Shown here piece by piece: positions 8,996 through 18,634 of a DNA stretch of 64,000 bases. Origin of the DNA: Euperipatoides rowelli (Eukaryota; Onychophora; Udeonychophora; Euonychophora; Peripatopsidae). The notes under the pieces were generated by a model that saw only the letters and a program-made list of their open reading frames with translations, had not been told where the DNA came from and made no database searches. The translations under genes were made by a program, and so were the position numbers. The stretch's first letter is position 1; each line of letters starts with the position of its first letter. The DNA lies in NCBI GenBank assembly GCA_003024985.2, contig PXIH01S0000176.1; one strand, given 5' to 3'.

Positions 8996-9601
8996 ATGGA
9001 GAACAACAAAAAACTAAAACATGAGCAGAATGATCTAGACAATGATGAACTAGAAAATGGATGCAGTAACCTATGTAATGAAAATACAAAGCAAAAAGAC
9101 AAAGACTTAGAGCAAGAAAAATATGACCACAAATTAGAAAAAAAAATAACAGAACTGGAAGAGGAAAATTCAAATCTCAAGGATTTATATCTTAGAAAAC
9201 AAGCTGAATTTGATAACTTTAGGAAAAGACTAGAAAAAGAAAAAATAACAGCAATAAAGTTTGCAAACGAAGGTATTATGAAAGACGTCGTTAATTTCCT
9301 TGATAATTTAGGAAGAGCAATTGAGTCTTCAAAAGAATCTAATAATTTTGGAAATTTATTACAAGGCATAGCCTTAATAGAACAAGAAATAGTAAGTAGT
9401 TTTGAGAAAAAACATAACTTGAAAAATTTTGGAGAAGTTAATGATGACTTTGACCCAACAAAACATGAAGCAATTAGCATAAAGGAAGAGAATGAAATTC
9501 AAACTCCCAAAATAATAGAGATATATCAAAAAGGATATACATATAATGAGAGAATTCTACGAACAGCAAAAGTAAAAGTAATACAAGAAAAAAATAATTA
9601 A
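8996..9601 (+). CDS. grpE: Nucleotide exchange factor for DnaK
   Basis: Releases ADP from DnaK. The 201-residue protein starts with a charged, disordered N-terminus (about 1-40). It continues with a long coiled coil ([35 protein letters not shown]), the dimer helix of GrpE, and ends in the beta domain with [13 protein letters not shown] and [16 protein letters not shown]. The strong ribosome binding site AAAGGAG precedes ATG 8996. dnaK follows 27 bases later, so the classical grpE-dnaK-dnaJ order holds. Confidence 0.97.
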   Translation: MENNKKLKHEQNDLDNDELENGCSNLCNENTKQKDKDLEQEKYDHKLEKKITELEEENSNLKDLYLRKQAEFDNFRKRLEKEKITAIKFANEGIMKDVVNFLDNLGRAIESSKESNNFGNLLQGIALIEQEIVSSFEKKHNLKNFGEVNDDFDPTKHEAISIKEENEIQTPKIIEIYQKGYTYNERILRTAKVKVIQEKNN

Positions 9602-9628
9602 AAACCAGAAAACATTTAGGAGGTTCAA

Positions 9629-11573
9629 ATGGGTAAAATAATAGGTATTGACTTAGGTACAACAAATTCTTGCGTAGCAATTATGGAAGGTGGTAAGCCA
9701 ATAGTAATACAAAATTCTGAAGGGCAAAGAACTACTCCTTCTATGGTAGCATTTACAAACAAAAAAGAAAGACTCATAGGACAGGTTGCAAAAAATCAAA
9801 TGGTAACAAATCCAGAGAATACAATTTATTCAATCAAAAGGTTCATGGGTAGAAGATTTAATGAAGTAAGCAGTGAAATGAAAATGGTACCTTATAAAAT
9901 AGAACAAGGTCCAAATGGAGATGCACGTGTTAAAATTGAAGATAAATTAATGTCACCTCCTGAAATTTCAGCATCAATTTTACAAAAAATGAAACAAACA
10001 GCTGAGGATTACCTTGGTGAGACTGTAAGTGAAGCTGTAATTACAGTGCCAGCTTATTTTAATGATGCACAAAGACAAGCCACAAAAGATGCAGGAAAAA
10101 TTGCAGGACTTGATGTTAAGAGAATAGTGAACGAACCTACAGCAGCTGCACTAGCTTATGGGCTGGAAAAAAAGCATGAACACATAATAGCTGTTTATGA
10201 TCTTGGGGGCGGTACCTTTGACATTTCAATACTTGAACTTGGAGATGGTGTTTTTGAAGTTCGTTCAACTAACGGGGATACTCACCTTGGAGGTGACAAC
10301 TTTGATGAAGAAATAATAAAATACCTAATAGATACTTTTAAAAAGGACACAGGTATTGACCTTTCAAAAGACAGAATGGCGCTACAAAGGTTAAAAGAAG
10401 CTTCCGAAAAAGCTAAAATTGAGTTATCAACAACCCAAGAAACAACAATTAACTTACCGTTTATTACAGCTGATGCAAGTGGTCCAAAACACATGCAATA
10501 TACTCTATCAAAAGCACAATTTGAGCAAATGGTAGATTATCTTGTCAAAAAAACTAAAGAGCCTTGTCTAAAAGCACTAAAAGATGCAGGTCTTAAAGCA
10601 AGCGAGATTGATGAAGTAATTCTTGTAGGAGGTTCTATAAGAATCCCAGCTGTTCAAAAAATTGTAAAAGATATTTTTGGTAAAGAACCAAGCAAAGGAG
10701 TAAATCCAGATGAAGTAGTAGCAATGGGAGCAGCAATACAAGGAGGCATTTTAACAGGTGAAACGAAAGATATGGTATTGCTTGATGTTACTCCATTATC
10801 TCTTGGAATTGAAACACTTGGTGGCGTGATGACAAAATTAATTGAAAGAAATACAACAATACCAACAAAGAAAAGTCAAATATTCTCAACAGCTGCTGAT
10901 AACCAAACTTCCGTTGACATCAAGGTATGCCAAGGAGAACGAGAACTAGCTAACCAAAATAGACTACTTGGAAGTTTCATATTAGACGGAATTCCATCCG
11001 CACCAAGAGGTATTCCTCAAATTGAAGTTAGTTTTGACATAGATGCTAACGGAATAGTGCATGTATCTGCAAAAGATCTTGGAACAGGTAAAGAACAAAA
11101 AATCAGAATTGAATCTTCATCAGGTTTAAACGAATCTGAAATTAATACAATGGTTAAAGATGCAGAAGCACACGCAGAAGAAGATAAGCAAATTAAAGAA
11201 AAAATTGAAACAAAAAATAATGCACATTCTTTAATTTATCAAATGGAAAAATCACTCAAAGATTATGGTGATAAAGTCAAATCAGATGAAAAAGCTGATA
11301 TTGAAAATAAAGTAAATAGTCTCAAAGAAGCTCTTGAGCAAGATGAGGTAAGACTAATAAAAACTAAAACAGAGGAATTACAGCAAGCAGCTCATAAGCT
11401 AGCTGAAATTATGTATAACAATANATAATTCTAATAATAATTCTAATAATAATTCTAATAATAATTCTAATAATAATTCTAATAATAATTCTAATAATAA
11501 TTCTAATAATCAATCGGATACCGAGAATAAAGAAAAAGAAACAGATTATGAGGTTATTGATGAGGATAAATAG
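9629..11573 (+). CDS. dnaK: Hsp70 chaperone DnaK, with one ambiguous base near the 3' end
   Basis: ATP-driven cytoplasmic chaperone. The ATPase domain opens with [16 protein letters not shown] and has [15 protein letters not shown] and [13 protein letters not shown]. The substrate domain and lid fill the rest to about residue 600. Read literally, the frame stops at 11426-11428, just after an N at 11424. If that N is an extra position, the frame continues through seven 12-bp repeats (Asn-Asn-Asn-Ser) into a normal acidic DnaK tail ending EVIDEDK and TAG 11571-11573, giving 647 residues. That stop overlaps the dnaJ GTG. The canonical tail shows that the longer reading is the true gene. The ribosome binding site is TTAGGAGG. 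Confidence 0.95.
11427..11511 (+). repeat. 12-bp tandem repeat in the dnaK C-terminal linker
   Basis: Seven perfect copies of a 12-bp unit (TCT plus three AAT codons) run from about 11427 to 11511. They encode an Asn3-Ser repeat between the DnaK lid and the acidic tail. The unit length keeps the reading frame, so copy number can change without breaking the gene. The N at 11424 sits at the upstream edge, where assembly or polymerase slippage is most likely. Confidence 0.9.
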
Positions 11574-12652
11574 TGAAAAGGGATTATTATGAAGTTTTGG
11601 GGCTCTCTAAGGGAGCCTCAAAAGATGAAATAAAAAGAGCTTATAGAAAACTTGCAATACAATATCATCCTGATAAAAATAAAAATGATAGTGAGGCTAT
11701 TGAAAAGTTTAAAGAAGCAACAGAAGCTAATGAAGTCTTAACAGATGCTACTAAAAGAGCTCAATATGATAAATTTGGACATAGTGCATTCCAAGGATCA
11801 GGAAATGGTTTTGGAGGGTTTTCTGATATTTTTGAAGATTTTGGTGATGTACTGGAATCGTTTTTTCGCTCTGAAGGTTCTTCTGGAAGAACTAAAAGAC
11901 ATCCAAAAGGTGATGATCTAGTTTTCAAAATAGAAATAACTCTTGAACAAGCTTATCATGGACTAAGTGAAAAAATAGCAATAAATAGGCTAGATTTGTG
12001 TTCAAGATGCAATGGAAAAAGAGCAGAAAAAGGCTCAAAAACTAAAACATGCAATATATGTAGGGGGGCTGGAAAAATTGCACAAGGAGGAGGTTTTTTC
12101 AGAATAACGACTACTTGCCCACAGTGTAATGGAGAAGGAGTAAGAATAGAAAGTCCATGTAGATTATGTCAAGGTAAGGGAACAGAAAACAAAAAAGAAA
12201 ACATAGACATCAAAATACCTGCTGGCATTAATGAACATCAACAAATAAAAATTAAAGATAAAGGTAATGTGGAACCAATTGGTGGCATGTTTGGTGATCT
12301 TTATATAAAAATAATAATTAAGAACCATAGTCTTTTTAAAAGGAATAAAGATGACTTATATGCCATCCTTCCAATTAGTTTTACTCAAGCAGCACTTGGT
12401 AAAACAGTAAAAATAAAAGATCTAAATAACCAATTAATAGTAGTAAATATACCACAAGGAATAGAATATGACACACAACTAACAATTAAAAACTCAGGTA
12501 TGCCAATACTTGGGACAAATAAATATGGTAATTTAATTCTAGTTGTTAAAATTGAAACACCAAAAAGATTAAATAGTGAATCAATTGAACTGCTTGAGAA
12601 ATTATCTTTTGTATTTAAAGATGATACTAACATAAATTTGTATAAAATTTAA
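11573..12652 (+). CDS. dnaJ: Hsp40 co-chaperone DnaJ
   Basis: Stimulates DnaK ATPase and delivers substrates. The 359-residue protein has the J domain at residues 1-70 with YHPDKNKND, which carries the HPD motif. A Gly/Phe-rich linker ([16 protein letters not shown]) follows, then a zinc domain. The CxxCxGxG-type repeats of that domain read [24 protein letters not shown] and CRLCQGKG, so all eight cysteines are present although the first repeat lacks its last Gly. The start is GTG 11573, overlapping the dnaK stop by one base (TAGTG). Confidence 0.97.
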   Translation: MKRDYYEVLGLSKGASKDEIKRAYRKLAIQYHPDKNKNDSEAIEKFKEATEANEVLTDATKRAQYDKFGHSAFQGSGNGFGGFSDIFEDFGDVLESFFRSEGSSGRTKRHPKGDDLVFKIEITLEQAYHGLSEKIAINRLDLCSRCNGKRAEKGSKTKTCNICRGAGKIAQGGGFFRITTTCPQCNGEGVRIESPCRLCQGKGTENKKENIDIKIPAGINEHQQIKIKDKGNVEPIGGMFGDLYIKIIIKNHSLFKRNKDDLYAILPISFTQAALGKTVKIKDLNNQLIVVNIPQGIEYDTQLTIKNSGMPILGTNKYGNLILVVKIETPKRLNSESIELLEKLSFVFKDDTNINLYKI

Positions 12653-12653
12653 A

Positions 12654-13376
12654 ATGTATATAACTCACTCAAATTCAATAATAGAAAGTATTAAAAATAA
12701 TAATGCTTTAGAGCTCTTTATTACAAAAGACACTACTAAAACAAAAGAATTAGCTAATTTTGCAAAGTCCAAAGGTATCAATATTAAAAGAATTAATATT
12801 AAAGAACTAGACAAACTACTAAATACAAAAGAACACAGAGGAATTGCTTTACAAATTAAAAATATTGATAAAACTAAGAATTTAGAAGAAAGTCTTAGAG
12901 AGCTTAAAGCAAAAGAAAGTATTTTCATTATAATACTTGATGGAATTGAAGATCCTAATAATTTTGGCGCAATTCTTAGAACATGTGATCAGTTTAATAT
13001 AGACATGCTAATAAGCACTAAAAAAAGAAGTGCAAAAGAAACGGAAACTGTTCTAAGAACTAGCTCAGGAGCTAGTCAATATGTAAATAAAATATATGTA
13101 TCTAACATCAATAACACATTAAAAATACTTAAAGAAAAAGGTTTTTGGATATATGCTAGTGACAGACTAGGGCAAGATATAAATAAAATAAGTATAGATG
13201 AAAAAAAAATAGCTTTAATAGTAGGCAATGAAGGGAAAGGTATTCACCAATTAACAAAAAAAAATTCTGATTTTCTTCTAAGAATTCCTACAAATGGCAA
13301 TATAGACTCTCTAAATGTATCTGTTGCCACAGGAATTCTAATATTTGCAATAAAACAAAAACTAAATTTAAAATAA
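12654..13376 (+). CDS. rlmB: TrmH-family rRNA 2'-O-methyltransferase (RlmB-like)
   Basis: SPOUT-class methyltransferase expected to 2'-O-methylate a guanosine of 23S rRNA using SAM. Residues 1-75 form the RNA-binding substrate domain. The knotted catalytic domain follows, with ILDGIEDPNNFGAILRTCDQF (motif 1, Asn and Arg present), IALIVGNEGKGIHQL (motif 2) and RIPTNGNIDSLNVSVATGILIF (motif 3). The 240-residue length is normal. It starts two bases after dnaJ and ends the + strand chaperone cluster; the next gene is convergent, 17 bases away, with no clear terminator between. Confidence 0.88.
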   Translation: MYITHSNSIIESIKNNNALELFITKDTTKTKELANFAKSKGINIKRINIKELDKLLNTKEHRGIALQIKNIDKTKNLEESLRELKAKESIFIIILDGIEDPNNFGAILRTCDQFNIDMLISTKKRSAKETETVLRTSSGASQYVNKIYVSNINNTLKILKEKGFWIYASDRLGQDINKISIDEKKIALIVGNEGKGIHQLTKKNSDFLLRIPTNGNIDSLNVSVATGILIFAIKQKLNLK

Positions 13377-13393
13377 AAAAGTTCAACATTTGC

Positions 13394-14332
13394 TTAATTT
13401 TTAGGACTATTTGAAAAACTTGCTTGTTTATTACTAATGAAAATAGTTTTTTTATCATTTACATAAAGCAATAATCCACTTGCAAAAATTAAAATACCAC
13501 CCAAAATAGAATAAATATCAGGATAAATACTGAAAAATATAACAGCAAATATAATAGAGAATATTATACTAAAATAATTAAAAAGACAAACTTCAGATAC
13601 ATTACCTAAATCATAAGCCATTGGAATGAAAAGTTGAGTAAAATAAGCACTAGCACCAATACAAAAAAACCAAAAAACATCTCTGAGACTAAAAGGTAAA
13701 TAAGTTTCTACAAATAAAAAGTAAGGTAAAGTAATAATAACACCAACTAGAGAAATATAAAACATAAAACTTAAAGAACTTATGTTTCTACCCTTTCTAT
13801 TAACTTGAGTAACCATAAAATAAGAAAGAGTTAAGAGAAAACGAGAAACAAACGCTAAAATTACATACATGGGATAAGCCTTTAAGTCTATACCAAGCTT
13901 AGTTGTAGCTAGTATACCCAAAAAACATAAAAAATATGCAATAACTTTGTTAATATTCAAACTCTCTTTCAAAAAAACAAAACCAAGAATGGATAACATA
14001 ATAGGATATGATAAATAAATAGTAGTGGTATCTATTGGTGTAAGGTAAACCATGCAAAAATAAACTATTAATATAGCAATAGTATTGATTAAAGAAGCCA
14101 AAACTAAAAATGGCCTATCTTTTTTCTCACCAAATATAGTAACAAGAGTTACTTTTTTACTTCCTATATATGTAAAAAATAATATTATGAAAGAAACATT
14201 AATTCTAATAAAATACTTCATAAAAGACGAAGCATCAGGTAATTGTTTTACAGAAATAACAAAAAAAGAATAAAATAAAGATGATAAAATCATATAAAAA
14301 TAACCTAAAGGAAACCTTTTATTTAAAAACAT
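13394..14332 (-). CDS. DMT-superfamily (EamA) transporter
   Basis: A 312-residue integral membrane protein with about ten hydrophobic helices in two EamA-like halves. Features typical of the family are the loop YLTPIDTTTIYLSYPIMLSI in the first half and ALVFVFLKE-like FVFLKESLN after helix four. The substrate cannot be read from sequence; relatives export amino acids or metabolites, or import nucleotide sugars and drugs. It is downstream of trxB with a 23-bp gap and may be cotranscribed. The polar C-terminus (about residues 290-312) is cytoplasmic by the usual topology. Confidence 0.85.
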   Translation of the reverse strand: MFLNKRFPLGYFYMILSSLFYSFFVISVKQLPDASSFMKYFIRINVSFIILFFTYIGSKKVTLVTIFGEKKDRPFLVLASLINTIAILIVYFCMVYLTPIDTTTIYLSYPIMLSILGFVFLKESLNINKVIAYFLCFLGILATTKLGIDLKAYPMYVILAFVSRFLLTLSYFMVTQVNRKGRNISSLSFMFYISLVGVIITLPYFLFVETYLPFSLRDVFWFFCIGASAYFTQLFIPMAYDLGNVSEVCLFNYFSIIFSIIFAVIFFSIYPDIYSILGGILIFASGLLLYVNDKKTIFISNKQASFSNSPKN

Positions 14333-14355
14333 AAAAACCTCTTTTCTATAAAAAA

Positions 14356-15336
14356 TTATTTAAGTAGATAGTCTTTTAAAGCAAAAAATGCAATACAACC
14401 GCTACTAGCTGCTGTTATGGCTTGTCTATAAACCTTATCACATACATCTCCGCAAGCAAAAAGACCTTCTACACTGGTTTTTACATCATTATGTATCACA
14501 ATGTACCCCTCATTGTCTAGCTCTAGCAAGCCTTTTAAAAAGCATGTGTTAGGTTTGTGACCTATTGCAAAAAATAATCCACTAATTTTTATTTTATACC
14601 TATTATTTTTCTGTTTGTCAAGTATAACTAGCTCATTCAATGAGTGCTCACCCTTAGCTTTCAGAGCTTCTGTATTGTATAAAACTTCAATATTCAATTT
14701 ATCTATTCTTGCTCTTAGCATATGTTGTGCTCTCATTTTATCTTTTCTAACAAGAATATATATTTTTCTGCAAAACTTACTTAAATAAGTAGCCTCTTCA
14801 ATAGCAGTATCTCCACCACCAACCACAGCAACTTCCTCTCCCCTAAAAAGATGCCCATCACATGTTGAACATGAAGAAATTCCCTTTTGCCAAAATTTAT
14901 CTAGGTTTTCAAGAGTCTCAAGTCTTTTTGCACTAGCACCTGTTGCAATAATTATTGCTTTACTTTTGTAAATATATTTATTTGTAGTCAAGTAAAAGAC
15001 TTCAGCTTTTTTTTCAATTTTCAATACTGTTTGCTCAACAACTGCAACTCCTAAGCTAATAGCTTGATCTTTCATGTTTAACATAAGATCACAACCTTCT
15101 ATTCCATTAGAAAATCCAGGAAAATTAAAAACAGTTGTCGTTGTTATAAGCTGCCCTCCAACTTCCTCTCCTGTTAAAATTAATGTACTAAATCCAGCCA
15201 TAGTAGAGTATATTGAAGCTGTATAACCTGCTGGTCCTGAACCCACTACTATTACATCTTCAATTCTATCTATTTCTTGCTTGCGTAAATTTAGTAGCTC
15301 TGTTTTTTGTATATTAATAGTATTAAACTGAAACAT
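14356..15336 (-). CDS. trxB: Thioredoxin reductase
   Basis: FAD flavoprotein that reduces thioredoxin with NADPH. The 326 residues show the FAD-binding motif VVGSGPAGYTASIYS near residue 30, the redox-active pair SSCSTCDGHLF near residue 154, the NADPH-binding motif VAVVGGGDTAIEEATYL near 170 and the second FAD motif GLFACGDVCDK near 290. The first 24 residues before the FAD domain are a modest N-terminal extension. It is five bases downstream of pheT, so it probably belongs to the pheS-pheT transcript. Confidence 0.95.
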   Translation of the reverse strand: MFQFNTINIQKTELLNLRKQEIDRIEDVIVVGSGPAGYTASIYSTMAGFSTLILTGEEVGGQLITTTTVFNFPGFSNGIEGCDLMLNMKDQAISLGVAVVEQTVLKIEKKAEVFYLTTNKYIYKSKAIIIATGASAKRLETLENLDKFWQKGISSCSTCDGHLFRGEEVAVVGGGDTAIEEATYLSKFCRKIYILVRKDKMRAQHMLRARIDKLNIEVLYNTEALKAKGEHSLNELVILDKQKNNRYKIKISGLFFAIGHKPNTCFLKGLLELDNEGYIVIHNDVKTSVEGLFACGDVCDKVYRQAITAASSGCIAFFALKDYLLK

Positions 15337-15341
15337 ATTTT

Positions 15342-17066
15342 TTAATCTACTTTACTAAATAATGAGTTATTTGAATGTAAAATCTCATAAATTTGACTAA
15401 TACTCAATTCACAAGTTACACAAGGCACTAAAATACTAAAATTTTCAAGTATTTGTGGTGAAATCTCCCCAAATACTCCTACTTTAACCGAGTCTATTAA
15501 AATATCAGCCCTTCTACCCTTTATAAAAGTATCATCTTGTGATTCTACTAGTTTAAAGTCTGTACTAAGATAATAAAAAAAAGAACAAACTTGTGAATTT
15601 ATATTGTTAAAAGATACATCTTTATCCGCAAAAAGCCAGGAAAGTTTATTATCAGTAGTGGTTCCTTCTAAGCTTTTCATATCACAATATGCAATTTTTC
15701 CTATTTCAAAGATTTTATGAGGATATATACTATTAGAACTAATACTCTCAGACTTAAGCAAGTTAGGAATTATTGAACTCCTAACAAATTCATAATTCTC
15801 CGTCATAGCATTCTCAATTTGTAACAAATCTTTACCCTCAAGTCCCATTTTATCTATGAAATCTTTTTTTGAGCCCAAATAACTGTAAATCATCTCTTGA
15901 AAACCCATACCAATTAACAAATTTCTAAGCTTTCTTGAAAATTGCTCAATAGGACTAAGTTTTCCTATTGTGAACATCTTTGGTAATTCACTATCAAATG
16001 TATGAAGCCCAAGTCCAATCATAATATCTTCTATCACATCAACTTCATGCATAAAATCATTTCTATAAGCAGGAGGAACAACAAAATATTTTGAGTCTCT
16101 TTCATTAACATGTACTCCCATTTTCATTAAAACATTTTTTATAATTTCAATATCAAAATCAGTACCTAAATATTTGTTAACGTTAAGAGCTGAAAATTCT
16201 ATTTCTTTTTGAAAATAAAAAGGACTTATTATTTCTTTTCCAAGTGAAAGTTTTTCAAGAGGAAAAGGGTATACAGTTTTCACAGGAAGTATCCTAAAAC
16301 CCATATCATGCATATCACAAGCTATAATATTTAAAACTAACTGAGAAGCAAAAAAGTCAGTACCTGTAACCTCTACTAATAAATTGTTACAACCCTCTTG
16401 AACTTCTCCTGCATCTTTAGCATTAATAACAGGTGGATATGAAATAATTTTGTTATCAGCATCTACAATTACAGGATATCTGTCAAAGTTTTTCAAGATA
16501 TACGAATATTCAATACCCTTAGGATGTTGCTCATTTATTTCTTTTAAAGACAGCTCCTTGTCCATTCCTAAAGGAATAATTTTTAAACTTGGATCTGCTG
16601 TTTCATAATTGATTGGAAACTTAATCTTCTCTGCATTGTAAATTCCCATTGCAACTCGCTTCCTTTTTTGTCCATAGTTTGAACAAAGCTTTTCTTGACT
16701 TTGTATTAAGGTCTCAAGCATATTTGGATCTAGAAAATCCCCAATTGCACGAAATGCACAAATATAAGGCCTTGAAAGAATTAATTCACTTACTAAAATT
16801 TCACATGGTGCAAAAAGTCTAAAATTTGAAAAAAATTTATACTCAAACATAGTACCAAAAAAATAAGTTTCAATTTGTCTAGCCAATCCTGCATATGACC
16901 ATAAATCAGGCCTATTTGTATCATTAAATTCTATTTTGATTCTATCTGGACTCCATTCAACAAGTTCCGCTTTTGCCACTTCTAAGATTTTTACAAACTC
17001 TTGCTTAGAAAAATTCCTACCTATCTTGTCAAACAAAACTGTTGCGTACATTTCTACTTTTGGCAT
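15342..17066 (-). CDS. pheT: Phenylalanyl-tRNA synthetase beta chain, archaeal/eukaryotic type
   Basis: Beta subunit of the alpha2-beta2 enzyme that charges tRNA-Phe. The 574-residue length and the layout (B1-like start, EFNDTNRPDLWSYAGLARQIE, then B3/B4 and a degenerate class II core) match the short archaeal/eukaryotic PheT, not the roughly 800-residue bacterial form: there is no tRNA-binding EMAP-like domain and no anticodon-like C-terminal domain. Known Borrelia PheRS is of this type. pheS lies two bases upstream. Confidence 0.94.
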   Translation of the reverse strand: MPKVEMYATVLFDKIGRNFSKQEFVKILEVAKAELVEWSPDRIKIEFNDTNRPDLWSYAGLARQIETYFFGTMFEYKFFSNFRLFAPCEILVSELILSRPYICAFRAIGDFLDPNMLETLIQSQEKLCSNYGQKRKRVAMGIYNAEKIKFPINYETADPSLKIIPLGMDKELSLKEINEQHPKGIEYSYILKNFDRYPVIVDADNKIISYPPVINAKDAGEVQEGCNNLLVEVTGTDFFASQLVLNIIACDMHDMGFRILPVKTVYPFPLEKLSLGKEIISPFYFQKEIEFSALNVNKYLGTDFDIEIIKNVLMKMGVHVNERDSKYFVVPPAYRNDFMHEVDVIEDIMIGLGLHTFDSELPKMFTIGKLSPIEQFSRKLRNLLIGMGFQEMIYSYLGSKKDFIDKMGLEGKDLLQIENAMTENYEFVRSSIIPNLLKSESISSNSIYPHKIFEIGKIAYCDMKSLEGTTTDNKLSWLFADKDVSFNNINSQVCSFFYYLSTDFKLVESQDDTFIKGRRADILIDSVKVGVFGEISPQILENFSILVPCVTCELSISQIYEILHSNNSLFSKVD

Positions 17067-17068
17067 AA

Positions 17069-18616
17069 TTACTTTCTTCTCCTCATTATCACACTTCCAA
17101 TATCATGAGTAAAAAGTTCTCTTATGTCACTTAAACCTAAGCTCATTAAAGCCATTCTGTCTATTCCAATCCCCCAAGCAATAACAGGTGTCTTAATACC
17201 TAAGGGCTGTGTTACCTCTGGCCTAAATATTCCACTTCCACCAAGTTCAAACCAACCAAGAATAGGATGTTTAATGTGAACCTCAACTGATGGTTCTGTG
17301 AATGGAAAATACCCTGGAACATACTTTACCTCTGTTGCACCTGCAAATTCCTTAGCAAAAATTTCTAACAATCCAAGCAAAGTCTTTAAATTAACATCAT
17401 CACCTACTACCATACCTTCTGTTTGATAGAAATCTGGACCATGTGTTGCATCCACTTGATCATACCTAAAACACCTCACTATGCCAAAATATTTACCAAA
17501 ATTATTAGTTTTTGTTAATTGCCTAGCTGATAAAGCTGTACCTTGCGTTCTAAGAACTAATCTTTTTGCAATGCTCTTACTAAATCCATAACCCCAGCCT
17601 TTTGAACCTGTTTTCCAACCATCCTCATGAGTTTTTGCTACATTACTAAAATATGGCTCTTCAATTATCTCTAGCACTTTAGGTTGTTTAATATAATAAA
17701 CATCTTTTAAGCCCCTAGCTGGATGAAATTGAGGCATATAAAGCGCATCATTATTCCAAAATTCACTCTCAACCAAAGGCCCGTCAAATTCCTCAAAACC
17801 AAGTCCAACCAGCTTATCCTTCACTTCCATAATATAATCTGCATAAGGATTACCCCTTCCCACACCTATTCGACTTGAAGGAACTTGAATATCATACGAT
17901 CTGAAAGTCTTATTCTTATAAGTCTTATTTTTCAAAATTTCTGGTGTTAAGTTTATCAACTCTTCGCTACTTAGAGCACCTTTTAAAAGCTCAGCTCTTA
18001 CGCTAAGTCCAATTGATGACAGTTTAAATTTTACTTCTAGTCTTTCTACAGTCTTAAAAAATACAACTTCCGCTCCTTTTTTCTTAGCAACAGTCCTAAT
18101 GATTTGTTTATCGTAAGCATTTAAACTATCTTCTTGAATTTCGCTCATCTCTGCCAATTTCAACAGCCTTTTTATTGCTAAATAATCTGCCTCACTATCT
18201 TCTTCTTTTAATAAAACAATAAACTGAGCATAATCAAGCCCTACTATACGTTCTTTTGATAAATTACCAAACGCTTTACCAAGCTCCTTAGTATCCAAAC
18301 CTAATTGAATTGCTATATCTTTAATCAAAACCCTGTGGTCTTTTATAAGACTAATTATTCTCTCTTCAACTAACCCATGGATTAAAGCTTGTCTACCCCT
18401 ATTAGTTAAACGATAAAACACATTATTTTTTCTATAAATTTCTTTTAAAAGTCCCTTAGAGTTTAACCATTCAATTGTTTTATTAGCCTGACCAGTATCG
18501 TAATCTAAGTCATCCTCAATTTTAAGTGCAAAAATCTCACTATCTTCTTCATATTTTAGAAGTATCTTTACCTCAAGTGCATGCAAAATACTTAGTAATT
18601 TTTGTATATTATCCAT
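17069..18616 (-). CDS. pheS: Phenylalanyl-tRNA synthetase alpha chain, archaeal/eukaryotic type
   Basis: Catalytic subunit of PheRS. The first 200 residues are winged-helix-like DNA/RNA-binding repeats found in archaeal and eukaryotic PheS. The class II core follows: GFEEFDGPLVESEFWNNDAL (motif 1 region), VLRTQGTALSARQL and CFRYDQVDATHGPDFYQTEG (motif 2) and GWGIGIDRMALM (motif 3). The 515 residues agree with the archaeal type (about 500) rather than the bacterial type (about 330). It is 18 bases downstream of the giant coiled-coil gene and begins the pheS-pheT-trxB run. Confidence 0.95.
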   Translation of the reverse strand: MDNIQKLLSILHALEVKILLKYEEDSEIFALKIEDDLDYDTGQANKTIEWLNSKGLLKEIYRKNNVFYRLTNRGRQALIHGLVEERIISLIKDHRVLIKDIAIQLGLDTKELGKAFGNLSKERIVGLDYAQFIVLLKEEDSEADYLAIKRLLKLAEMSEIQEDSLNAYDKQIIRTVAKKKGAEVVFFKTVERLEVKFKLSSIGLSVRAELLKGALSSEELINLTPEILKNKTYKNKTFRSYDIQVPSSRIGVGRGNPYADYIMEVKDKLVGLGFEEFDGPLVESEFWNNDALYMPQFHPARGLKDVYYIKQPKVLEIIEEPYFSNVAKTHEDGWKTGSKGWGYGFSKSIAKRLVLRTQGTALSARQLTKTNNFGKYFGIVRCFRYDQVDATHGPDFYQTEGMVVGDDVNLKTLLGLLEIFAKEFAGATEVKYVPGYFPFTEPSVEVHIKHPILGWFELGGSGIFRPEVTQPLGIKTPVIAWGIGIDRMALMSLGLSDIRELFTHDIGSVIMRRRK

Positions 18617-18634
18617 AATATAAAGACACCCTTT

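Noticed and set aside
8992-9480. Open frame of 162 codons on the minus strand opposite grpE
   Set aside because: Its Ser/Phe/Cys-rich product is the complement of a charged coiled-coil gene; GrpE on + is clear.
11427-11511. Tandem repeat considered as a CRISPR array or a non-coding satellite
   Set aside because: The unit is 12 bp with no spacers and is a whole number of codons inside the dnaK frame.
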